Source: Isohypsibius dastychi (lineage: Eukaryota; Tardigrada; Eutardigrada; Parachela; Isohypsibiidae). Taken from it: a DNA stretch of 19,078 nt. Positions within the stretch are counted from its first letter, which is position 1; each line of letters opens with the position of its first letter. The stretch lies in NCBI GenBank assembly GCA_034696485.1, contig JAQIWT010000498.1:1-19078 (forward strand), given 5' to 3'. This document shows positions 1-8,798 of this stretch, one piece after another. A program made the position numbers and the translations under genes. The notes below the pieces were generated by a model. The model was not told the DNA's origin. It worked only from the letters and a program-made list of their open reading frames with translations, and did no database searches.

Positions 1-103
1 CAATATTCGAAGAAAAAATATTGTTATCAATTATCATATTGAAATATCGATAATTTTATCATATTGGGCCAACACTAGGGTCAACGGAGCCACATTTTCA
101 AAA

Positions 104-165
104 GTGACGTCACCGGAAGTGACTTTACGACCGGAAGTTACGTCATGACCGGAAGTGACATCATA
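104..165. promoter_or_regulatory. 18-bp tandem array of ETS-like and CRE-like sites
   Basis: ACCGGAAGT, the classic ETS/GABP core, occurs three times at exactly 18-bp spacing (112, 130, 148). Between and beside the copies lie CRE/ATF-like octamers: a perfect TGACGTCA at 105-112, TTACGTCA at 138-145 and TGACATCA at 156-163. The regular period is seen directly. ETS and CRE/ATF sites together are typical of housekeeping promoters, but here the array probably lies in an intron. It could equally be a small minisatellite or part of a dispersed repeat. Confidence 0.5.
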
Positions 166-281
166 AACGTTACTTTGTAGTTTTTTTCAAAAAAAAATTC
201 TCCCAGTTTTGTTCTCTAGAAAATTTTTTTTGTTACTTTTTTCTGACTTTTCCTGAGAAGGGGGCTGGGGGGGGGGGCAGT

Positions 282-306
282 ATGCCGGCTCGCCAGAGGC
301 CGGCAT
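282..306. repeat. GC-rich inverted repeat next to a G tract
   Basis: ATGCCGGC (282-289) is repeated as its exact reverse complement GCCGGCAT (299-306) across a 9-base loop. It immediately follows a G5-CT-G11 tract (260-277). It could form a small stable hairpin or be the end of a degraded transposon. No target-site duplication is obvious. Confidence 0.45.
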
Positions 307-422
307 TGAGTGAATTCGCTCATCAGAGCGTTTTTCCGAGAAATATTTTCATCTCGGTGTTTTCAACTGTGCAGTGTTCATTTGGTTCAAATTGATATTA
401 AGTTTTGGCTTTGTTTTCTTAG

Positions 423-2886
423 ATTCGACTTGGCGGTGCATGATATGTCAGTTTGTCTACCTGGAAGAGCCAAAAGCCTCCATGTGTTTCTGTCGGAAGA
501 AAGAGAACCCCGACTTTCATCCTCAACAAACTCCTCATTCATGCGGCGAAATTTGCGGGAAAGGAAGCTCGAAAGGTAATGCCGGTCAAGGATGTGAGCA
601 TCCCTGTATTTGTCTGTGCCATCCCGGCCCATGTCCACCCTGCCAACGTCTAGTCACTCGAACCTGCGGATGTGGAAAAGTTAAAGCGCAGGAGCAGTGC
701 TCTTCATCATCCGTCCTTGTTTGTTCGAACATTTGCGAGAAACTGCTGGATTGTGGCAGTCACAAATGCCAACAAACTTGTCACACCGGAAGCTGCTCAC
801 CCTGTCCGGTTACTGTTGATAAGTTCTGCTACTGTGGAGTGCATTCCAAGTTGGTTTCATGTCGATTATCAGTGGGGAATGAGTTTAGCTGCGGCGAAGT
901 ATGCAACCGGAAACTGGAATGTGGGAACCATGTTTGTGGGAAAAAGTGCCATGCTGGTGCATGTGGACCGTGTTCGCGTGATCCCGGACTTGTGACGCGC
1001 TGTCCATGTGGCAAACATCCCCTGATGACGCAGCGCAAATCGTGTTTGAATGAGATTCCGGGATGTGGAGAGATATGTGGGAAGATGCTGATGAGTTGTG
1101 GATCGGAAAAGAAGCGGCATTTCTGCGAGAGCGATTGTCATGATGGAGAGTGTCCGGCATGTCATAAGCGGACGGAGGTGAATTGTGCGTGCCGATCGTC
1201 GACGAAAGTGGTCACCTGTGTGGATATTGGACCGGAAGTGTTGAATTGGCGATGTGAGAAGCGATGTGGGAAGAAGATGATGTGTGGCAGACATAAATGC
1301 GAGAATATCTGCTGTAATTTTGATGAGCATGTCTGTCTGAAAGTGTGTGGGAAGAAGCTGGGATGTGGACTGCATAACTGTCAGGATCCGTGTGGACATT
1401 TCGGAGCATGTCGCAGATGCTACAATACTGACTTTCAAGAACGGACCTGCAAGTGAGTGACTCAAGTACAGTATCTTTGCGCGAAATGATTGCTGAAACT
1501 TTTTCGTTCTTGGAATTATGAACTGCTCGTTGTTGATTTAACATTGTTTCTTTTCTCAGTTGTGGGTTTACGGTGCAGCTTCCACCGATACCATGTGGAG
1601 CACCTCTTCCCGATTGTCCCAAGCCGTGCTCCTTGAATCACCCATGTGGTCATCCTCCAACTCATCTATGTCATGGCGATGCACATTGTCCTCCTTGTAC
1701 TTTTCTGTGTGAAAAGAGATGTTTCGGAGATCACGAATCACGACGGAATGTTCCATGTCATATCGCTGGCGTTTCATGTGGCAAATTGTGTGGCATGTCA
1801 TTGCCTTGTGGTGTTCATTCGTGCCGCAAAGTCTGTCATGCGGGAGCTTGTCAGACGGAAAAGTAAGTTGGAATAGTCACTAAAATGTCGTTGCGTATTT
1901 AACGAATTTTCTTGTTCTTGTGAGTTGCAGTGAAAAATGTCAACAAGCCTGTACATTGGTCACCCGGAAGTGTGGTCATCAATGTGGAGCGTCGTGCCAT
2001 GGTCAGAGCAAATGCCCCGTTACTCTTTGCAAAGCTCCCGTTGAAGTGACCTGCGAATGTAAACTGCGAAAAATGAAAGTCGTCTGCCATCAGCATGACA
2101 CGTTACTTAAGGAATACCTGAAAAGAAAGGATGTGCCGTTGAAAGATGTCAAAATTGACGACTTTCGATTCGCCATGCCAACCGATGTGTGAGTCCATAT
2201 TTTATCGTTCATCTGTAATGTTGGGACGTATGGTAATGTTGTTCCGTTTTAGGCTAGAATGTGATGATGAATGTCGTCGAGTTGACCGGAATGCCAAACT
2301 GGCAGGAGCGTTGAATATCGGGGAGAATGAGCCGGCAGTAGATGGAGATGTGGCTGGCCCGCCGGTTTATACCGAAACTCTCAGGCAATACTGTCGAGAC
2401 AATCTTCGATGGGCAACTCGAATCGAAGAGTCCATCATCTCTCTTATCGAGAGTTTGAAAGAGAATCGCAGTAAAAGGTGAGACGGAAAATCTCTTTTTT
2501 CATGGTGACCTTTGGTTTGAGTGAATGTGTGTTTCAGAAGAGTTCATCAGTTTCAGCCAATGTATCACGAGCAGAGAAAGTACCTTCGTGATTTGGCCAG
2601 TTATTATGGTTGTGAAACGCAGAGTTACGATCATGAGCCTCTTCGGACAGTTTCATTGATCGCTAAAACGGATTCGGTCCTAATTCCAACCACTCCACTC
2701 TATAAGCTGATTGCTGCTGAGAGACCAGCTAGACAAGTTGCATTGTGTCCTATAAAAACTTCGAGTTTGACGCAAGAGAAAGTTCAGCCAACGGAGAAGG
2801 CAAGGAGCTGGCCTAAGGAGGTACCCAGATTCGAGCCGCAACGGAATCGCTTCGATGCTATTGATTACTTTGATGTCACTGATTAG
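423..2886 (+). CDS. NFX1: NF-X1-type zinc finger protein (C-terminal part, five exons)
   Basis: The exons read by eye are 423-1452, 1560-1862, 1931-2188, 2253-2477 and 2538-2886 (stop TAG), giving about 720 residues. The protein begins inside the last Cys pair of an N-terminal RING/PHD-like finger (WRCMIC). It continues through a tandem series of NF-X1 Cys/His fingers with signatures such as HSCGEICG, CLCHPGPCPPC, CGNHVCGKKCHAG and CGRHKCENICC. A linker with LECDDECRR follows, and the C-terminus resembles an R3H-type nucleic-acid-binding domain (YYGCETQSYDHEP). This order matches NF-X1 / shuttle craft transcription factors, which bind DNA through the zinc fingers and use the RING for ubiquitin ligation. 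The N-terminus, including most of the RING, lies upstream of the window. The four internal introns are 107, 68, 64 and 60 bp, all in phase 2. Family identity is secure; exact boundaries are inferred. Confidence 0.93.
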
Positions 2887-3635
2887 AATTTATTGTGATT
2901 TTCTGAAGCCCTGTGCTGCTACTTTGTTATGAAGAAGCATTCAGGTTTATACAGAGTAGCAGTGAGTTAGCATGTTCTGCGCCGTCCTTCTGATCGTGGA
3001 AAGAAATTTACCTTGACTAAGTTGTGGTCATGGAATAAAATTCGTGTGACATGTTCTCTTGACGAAATTGGTATTCGGTTATACGAGCTGAAGAAATTGT
3101 TTATGACTGATCCACCGCCCGCTGGGTTTAGACAAACACTTTTGAGAAAATCTACGAGCTGACCTCTAAGAAACTTGGAAAAAGCAACTGGGGTACATCG
3201 TTTCTTGGTAATTTTCAGTATTTATTTTACGCAAGAGCACGAAAGCAATTTTTTCCGAACGGAAAGCTCGGAATTTGAAGGACGGTGAACCCGACCTGTC
3301 ATCCGTCAATTATCGAAACCTTTCCAAACTATCGCCAGGAGCCTACATGAGCTCCGAAAAACCAGCTGGAGTTTCGAAAAAATGGGGATGAGTGAAGATG
3401 ATCCCTGCAATTAAAAGAATAAGGTACCCTGTGGCTGCTTCCCACCTTCGAATCAATGAATAAGCGTACACCTATTCGTGCTCACATCCTGCAATTAGCC
3501 GATGGTGCCGCATCCTATTTGCTAGTATCTTAATATAACCATGGAGGTCGTCAGGTCAACCACTGAAGCATAGTAAATCCTCAAGCTCAAGGCTTCACTT
3601 AATTTTTGCAGGTTGTTCAAGAAACGACTGCGCTT
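2887..3635. other. NF-X1 3' UTR, intergenic region and receptor 5' region
   Basis: No coding sequence is supported. The first part is the NF-X1 3' UTR; the remainder must hold the promoter and 5' UTR of the receptor gene that starts at 3636. A possible 3' splice site (TTAATTTTTGCAG, AG at 3610-3611) just before the start codon suggests that an upstream untranslated exon may exist. No clear TATA box was recognised. Confidence 0.5.
3034..3039 (+). terminator. Polyadenylation signal AATAAA of the NF-X1-type gene
   Basis: A canonical AATAAA lies about 150 bases after the stop codon and is followed by a GT-rich stretch (TTCGTGTGAC). It is the first canonical signal downstream, so the 3' UTR would be about 170-180 bases. 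Confidence 0.6.
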
Positions 3636-5891
3636 ATGGGTCCGCATCAACTTCAAACCGCTACTTTCCTCCTGTTCATATATTGGGAACCTTTTAAGTG
3701 CGCACTAGATACACGTCTTCACGTGGAAATTCTGACCTATGGTGCATTTGATCAAACTGTTGGTTCACTGGCCTACCACATTCCAGTCGCCGACAAAGCC
3801 ATGTCCTTCATTCGCTCGGAATATGACAGCAAAGTCCGCTTCACGCACACGTATTTGTACGATGTTAATATGACCAGTTGTCCACAAATGATGTCTCAAG
3901 TTGATGTCATGCTATCAGAGTGGTACTACAATAAACGCGTCCTCGCAGATTTGTACGTCATCATATCACCATGTGAGTAGAATTTGTAAGTGCAACTGGA
4001 AATCCGACGCCATTTTGATTTTTTCAAGTATGCACTGAGTGGGCGCAGACCGTGCGACTTGTGGGCAACTGGAACATACTTCTCATCTCGGGGTGTGTTG
4101 TCAAATGAAAACGAATGACAATAGTTCAAGTGACCAACGTTTTGTCTCAGCGGAGTGGGGTTTAGTGGTGATACGGTACGCAACCCCCTGGCACCAACTT
4201 GGCTAACTACAACAACCATACTCACGTCGAATCATTTGAACCTCTTAACTGACACATTCAGGTATTACGGATGGACATCCATATATGTCATGTTCGACGA
4301 CACAGTTCCCTTGTACATCGGATTATCAACCCCCATCATCCGCAAAATTCAGAGCGTCAAGGGGAATCAGTTGGTCATAATGAAGACACCGACCACTGCT
4401 CCGAACGAAAAATTGGAGCGAGTTCTTCGCGAATTCTCAGATCACAGCCGAGGTATCGCTAAGGGGGGAGGGGGGACGGATGACCTGCTTGATTCTTCAC
4501 TTTTTGTTTTTCAGTGTTGATTTGTTTTGGTACACAGGACAGTGTTCGCAGCTTGATGGTACACAACACTCCCTAAGTCTCAATGTGACTACTGATCTTC
4601 CGATGTTCTAGATTGTGGCATCCACGCTCAATATGACGTATGGAGAGCACGTAACTAGCTTACATCCCACTTATCATTTCATGTAGATTTAAAAACCTTC
4701 CCCTTAAGGTCTTCATCGCATTGGATGTCACCAACTACAGACAACCTGACCACATGTGGTGGCGTAGGAACGACAGCCATGATGCAATCGCGCGTGATGC
4801 CCTGCGATCTCTAATCGTGCTATCAACTGATCAAACCACTTTCGACGCACCCGGTGGGGTAACACGGGCGGAATGGATTGACTGGTGTCGAATTAAATAT
4901 AACTCTTCACTTGTCGCTGAAACGACGGTGGGGAATCGCCCTGATCGTGACCTAGAGTATTAATTGGTAATTTTGTTTACAGCCTTGGGGAATACTCAGC
5001 AGTGCGTACGTCGCGTTCCTGATTCTTGCAAAGGTTATTCCGTTTAAAATTCAAACAGTCTAGTACCGTACTCCTCGAATTATAAACCTGTCTCTTTTTT
5101 TCGAAGCAATGTTTCAAAATGTCACATGTTGAAAAACAAAATATGTTTTTCATCAGGGGGACCTTTCGAAAACGAGGTTATCTGGTACTATATTACGGTG
5201 GGGGGGGGGGGGGGGGGTAATTCGGACAGTACGGAATATATGTTTTTCCAGGTATCGTCTGAGCTTGAAGTGGGTGATCCCGTTCTCCAAGATGGAACAG
5301 CTCTTGCTGGACGCTTCTTTAATCGGTCTTTTCATTTGAACTACACATCGGTTTATATGAGTGCAATTGGCGCGAGAAGTGCAGAGGCCTTTCTGCTCGA
5401 CTTTAACGAATCATCCGGCCGATTCGATGTTGGTCACATGCACAGACCCAGACAAACTCTGACATAACCCACTTCTTGTCATATTCTAGCCAAAAATTAT
5501 CAGAAATAAATATGGTCAATTCAACATTATGGAACGGGTCGATTGGGGAGGCATGCAGGGGATGAGTCCACCGTTGAATGAGCCTTTCTGTGGATATCGC
5601 GGTGATCGGCCGATTTGTCGGGGAATAGGTCAGCTAGCATGCTATACGTACGAATATCCCAATGAAGTTAACCTTTGTTAATCAGATACCACCCTCATCA
5701 CTGCTGTGACATGCTCATTGGCGGCGACGGCATTTCTTTTGGTGATTGGAATGGCTGTAGTGTGGAGGTTTGGAATTTCCAAGTCTAGGTGAAGTAAAAT
5801 GAGCCGTCTATTTCATTCGATGTTCTGCAGGAAAAATCATGCTGAACTGTGGTGGAATATTGAGAACGTAGAGAAATTGGTTGAAGCTTGA
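3636..5891 (+). CDS. Natriuretic-peptide-receptor-like (ANF-receptor domain) membrane protein, clearance-receptor-like
   Basis: Proposed exons are 3636-3972, 4029-4092, 4151-4452, 4515-4558, 4612-4637, 4687-4927, 4983-5033, 5252-5455 (or to 5428), 5490-5628, 5686-5788 and 5831-5891; phases agree throughout, giving about 523 residues. ATG 3636 was chosen because a signal peptide follows (residues 1 to about 22). The ectodomain is an ANF-receptor ligand-binding fold: LLISGGVGFSGD, RVLICFG, KVFIALDV, FNRSFHLNYTSV, and a membrane-proximal VDWGGMQGMSPPLNEPFCGY typical of natriuretic peptide receptors. One membrane helix follows (about 471-496, LITAVTCSLAATAFLLVIG). About 20 residues come after it, with ELWWNIENVE recalling the juxtamembrane Trp motif of receptor guanylate cyclases, and then a stop. 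No kinase-homology or cyclase domain follows, so it resembles NPR-C clearance receptors. The exon at 5252 lacks a GT at the site used by its duplicate (CAA then ACTCTG), so GTTGGT at 5429 may serve as donor instead. Confidence 0.8.
5200..5217. repeat. G18 homopolymer tract at a duplication edge
   Basis: Eighteen consecutive G lie inside the receptor intron 5034-5251, close to the left limit of homology with duplication copy 2. Copy 2 has only a shortened, interrupted G-rich equivalent near 7566-7583. It is the longest of six G or C runs of at least 11 bases in the window. Confidence 0.9.
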
Positions 5892-6459
5892 TCCTCATCC
5901 ATTTTTTCTCTGAGCACTGTGTGTTCCGGTATTTTGAGCTCTTTGGCCTCAGGATAAAGCTTGTACAGGCTCTGTACGTATTCGCGATGGAAATCTATGA
6001 ACATGGAAGCTCACTCGAAAACGCCGCCGCCGACAGGCGCGATATGTTTGTCACGGCAAAAAAGCGATTGACTAAGGTGGCCGTTGCGACTTGCGAGTCA
6101 GCTAATGTTCTCCAATGTACAAGTCATTAACTGATTTCGACTCTGCTGTACTTGAATGCTTGTCTTCAGTTGTGTCTGTACTGTATACCAGGCACCTTAC
6201 TGTCAGCAGGCCAGGGGGGCTACAGAAAATTAGCGATTCCTGCACCTTTGCACTAACGTGTTTGTTGATTGTGTACTCGTGATATGGAGCTGTATTGACC
6301 ACTTGACCCCGTAGAGAATGTCTCAGGACGCTTCATTTTACTTCTACCGTAATCTCGGTATCACTGGCTTTTTTATCTCGAGTCAGGCAGTTATCGAGTT
6401 TTAAGGGCAGGTGCACAGCCTGTTAAGAGACTCCTCGACATCTGACAATTCATGGAATA
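5892..6459. other. Receptor 3' flank with a possible coding remnant
   Basis: The first 70 bases are conserved with copy 2 (8258-8320) and are probably 3' UTR. From about 5961 to 6400 the sequence is private to copy 1. Within it, 5968-6076 reads openly between an AG and a GT, with LYVFAMEIYEHGSS. This faintly recalls the DVYSFG...E segment of kinase-like domains in receptor cyclases. It could be a leftover exon of an ancestral kinase-homology domain or chance; the evidence is weak. The rest, next to the 3' end of gene A1, holds nothing recognisable. Confidence 0.4.
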
Positions 6460-7060
6460 TTACGGAGATCGAACAGAAGTGATGGCAGCAATGAGCTCAT
6501 TAACATAAACGCCGACAATCTCACTCTTAGACTTCTGGACCTGTCGAATCAGCTCGATCTTCGGGGCCGCACCTTTCTCAACCAGTTTGGCTAGATATGA
6601 TTTCATGAGGTCTTTGAATGCCATAGCATCACTAGAGTAGCCCCCACGGTCAGTGCGCCAGGAATCCAAGCCATCACAAGTTAGAGTCCGAAAATAGACA
6701 GGGATAGCTTGCCAGCCAGCTCCGACCCGGTACGACAGCTTAGTGTCGTAAGTGCAATTATAACCGAAAGCTATCCACGATTTCCCAAACTCCAAGTCAC
6801 CAAGGAGGCCAGGAGTTGCAATCTCTTCTAGAAAACGGGGGAACTCTCCACTTGCATCCTGGAGGGATGAGTTGCTGGTTGTAAGCGATAGAATTCCTGA
6901 TGAATCATCTGTCCAAAATAAATAATTGAGCAGTTTCTGTTATTCGAAAGAGACTCAGGAGACGAAATGTGAATGCGATATGCTTACTCGACGCTGATGT
7001 AGTATCGACCAAGGAAGCTAGAACAGCCAATGCAACAGTTTGCAAAAGATAGCATTTCAT
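6460..7060 (-). CDS. Small secreted protein of unknown function, paralogue A1
   Basis: Two exons on the minus strand: 7060-6988 (signal-peptide exon, ATG at 7060, donor GTAAGC) and 6908-6460 (acceptor ACAG, stop TAA). They are joined in phase 1 and give 173 residues. The first 22 or so residues (MKCYLLQTVALAVLASL...) form a clear signal peptide. The mature part has a variable Ser/Thr-rich N-terminus with N-glycosylation sequons, then EIATPGLLGDLEFGKSW, an aromatic-rich middle with two Cys (YNC, LTC) that could form one disulfide, and an amphipathic helix-like block FKDLMKSYLAKLVEKGAA. I do not recognise the family. It runs convergent to the receptor gene and was duplicated with that gene's 3' end; paralogue A2 (8799-9376) is about 75% identical by my count. 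Intact reading frames in both copies argue that the gene is real. Confidence 0.8.
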
Positions 7061-7616
7061 TTTGTCAGCGAATGAGTAGATGCAGTGTAAAAGCTAGAAT
7101 TCATAAAGTGAAACTGATCACCGGTTGGAAGTGAAGTGCAGCCTTTGTGACACCTCGAAGACGCAATCTGTATTGGCGATCTAAACCCTGGAGCCGTGGG
7201 TCCATCTTAACTTGATAATGGAATATTCCAATTAAACATGTTTTCTCTGCTTCTTGTGCGCGATTAACTAACGCTCATATATGCGAACAGACAGCCGTAT
7301 GATGAAAAGGAGGGGGTGCTCCGAAAAGCTCCTCATGAAAATGGCGGTGTTTTGGGATTCAGCTACTCTAGATAAATTCAGTTACTTTCAAGAAGTACTC
7401 CGATAAATTGGAGGTGTAATGTTTTGATGTCGTAAATCAAGACCGCAACTGCGACTGTTTACCAACTCCCCAAGACTGGGGGGTCTTGATTGACTTAATC
7501 AAAAATCTCTACCTCCAGTTTATTGGGAGGATAGAGCATTTGAAATGTCTTTATTTTGGGTGGATTGGGGGTGGTATTTCGGGCAATACTTATAAAATAT
7601 GTTTTTTTGTGTCCGG
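7061..7616. other. Intergenic region upstream of A1 and before the receptor fragment
   Basis: 7061-7298 is conserved with the flank of A2 (9377-9608) and so probably carries the shared minus-strand promoter. 7299 to about 7567 is unique and shows no gene. 7568-7616 is the decayed intron edge of the copied receptor segment: G-rich, then a T run, with CCGG in place of the CCAG acceptor. Confidence 0.5.
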
Positions 7617-8257
7617 GTATCTTTTGTGCTTGAAGTGGGAGATCCTGTTCTCCAAGATGGAACAGCCCTAGCTGGACGCTTCTTTAACCGATCTTTCCAT
7701 TTAAACTACACATCGGTTTACATGAGTGCAATTGGCGCGAGAAGTGCACAGGCCTTTCTGCTCGACTTTAACGAAACCTCCGGCCGCTTCGAAGTTAGTC
7801 CCATGCAGTGGCCCAGGCAAGTTCTGGCACAACTCACATCTTTTCTGCTTCTAGCCAAAAATCAGCAGAAATGAATATGGTCAATTCAACATTATGGAAC
7901 GGGTCGATTGGGGAGGCATGCAGGGGATGAGTCCACCGTTGAATGAGCCTTTCTGTGGATATCGCGGTGATCGGCCGATTTGTCGGGGAACAGGTCGGCT
8001 AGCATGTTATACGTACGAATATCCCAATGAAGTTACCCTTTGTTAATCAGATACCACCCTCATCACTGCTGTGACATGCTCATTGGCGGCGACGGCATTT
8101 TTTCTGGTGATTGGAATGGCTGTAGTGTGGAGGTTCGGAATTTCCGAGTCTAGTTGGCATAAAATGAGCAGTGAGCTTTCATTCGATGATTTGCAGGAAA
8201 AATCATGCTGACCTGTGGTGGAATATTGAGAACGTAAACAAATTACTCGAAGCCTGA
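7617..8257 (+). pseudogene. Decayed 3' fragment of the natriuretic-peptide-receptor-like gene
   Basis: Segments 7617-7820, 7855-7993, 8051-8153 and 8197-8257 correspond one to one, and in length, to receptor exons 8-11: the end of the ligand-binding fold, the juxtamembrane Cys segment, the membrane helix, and the short tail with stop at 8255-8257. No signal peptide or N-terminal lobe precedes it. The first acceptor has changed from AG to GG (7615-7616), and the donor after the membrane exon has changed from GTGAAG to TTGGCA (8154 onwards). The reading frames are still open and many differences from copy 1 are third-position changes. Most likely this is a partial-duplication pseudogene; use as an alternative 3' end of the upstream gene is less likely because of the splice-site losses and the intervening gene. 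Confidence 0.75.
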
Positions 8258-8370
8258 CCCCCATACGTTTTCTATGAACACTGTGCGTTCCGGTATTTTG
8301 AGCTCTTTGGCCTCAGGATGAAAGCGTGCCATGACATGTCGTAGGGTAGGCCACCTGTTGCAGTCAGAAT

Positions 8371-8725
8371 TTTCGTTGTAGAACTTTCGTTGCCAAACTT
8401 CTCGTTGACAAGAAATCTCTTTGTCTCCTGACCTCGTAGGCAAAAGGTTTCGTAGTTTGAGGATTCGTGGTTATGGTGTTCTGGGGCTCTATGGTCTTTT
8501 ACAGTCTCTTGCCCACTCGTGAATCGTCTAGATTGCTTTTAGTTTCAATTACAAGGTCTTTCACAAGCAAACGTCTAACCGGGAAATCTCAGTACCATGA
8601 ACCGCCTACTACGATACTGCGTGAATACAAAATGTTACGACAACGAGAGCTCGAAAAGTCAAGACTACGAGAGGTTAACAACGAAACCTAAAGACTACGA
8701 GACGTCTGCGTACGAAAGTTCATCG
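8371..8725. repeat. Degenerate inverted-repeat (MITE-like) insertion
   Basis: In place of the private interval of copy 1, this interval has related arms in opposite orientation. The left part (8371-8470) carries several CTCGT(T/A)G and TTTCGT(A/T)G words. The right part (8610-8725) carries their complements, such as CTACGAGA and CAACGAAACC, and GAACTTTCGT (8381-8390) is partly mirrored by ACGAAAGTTC (8712-8721). This looks like an old foldback element, but alignment by eye is imperfect and no target-site duplication is clear. Confidence 0.35.
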
Positions 8726-8798
8726 GATTTTGGCAGGTGCACAGTCTGTAACAGGGTCAGTTTGAAATACTTCGTGAAATCTGACAATTCAAGTAATA

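Larger units (their letters stand above)
1..422. other. Non-coding 5' flank, probably an intron of the NF-X1-type gene
   Basis: No convincing coding sequence is seen here. The stretch ends in a good 3' splice site (pyrimidine-rich TTGTTTTCTTAG, AG at 421-422) leading into the first NF-X1 exon. It is therefore probably the 3' part of an intron longer than 420 bp, whose upstream exon lies outside the window. It holds an AT-rich start with an 11-bp direct repeat (TTATCATATTG at 31-41 and 56-66), an 18-bp repeat array, a run of 11 G (267-277) and a GC-rich hairpin, the last three described separately. Confidence 0.6.
5197..7298. repeat. Tandem segmental duplication A, copy 1
   Basis: This segment is repeated at about 7568-9608, with an offset between 2310 and 2370 bp along its length. 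It contains the last receptor exons (from 5252), the 3' flank, and the whole minus-strand secreted gene A1 with its upstream flank. The left end of homology falls in the intron beside the 18-base G tract (5200-5217). The right end is near GCCGT at 7294-7298. Homology is interrupted between about 5961 and 6400, where the two copies carry unrelated sequence. Confidence 0.85.

Noticed and set aside
310-422. Open frame running directly into the NF-X1 exon from upstream
   Set aside because: It has no resemblance to the RING region that should precede it, and a good 3' splice site lies at 421-422.
869-1465. Long open frame of 198 codons on the minus strand across the NF-X1 exon
   Set aside because: It is antisense to a strongly conserved Cys-rich coding exon with clear family identity; the composition is that of a mirror frame.
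7486-7616. Possible new N-terminus for the copied receptor fragment (hydrophobic stretch before 7617)
   Set aside because: It is intron-derived and G/T-rich; the frame to the fragment is not continuous and no signal peptide is convincing.
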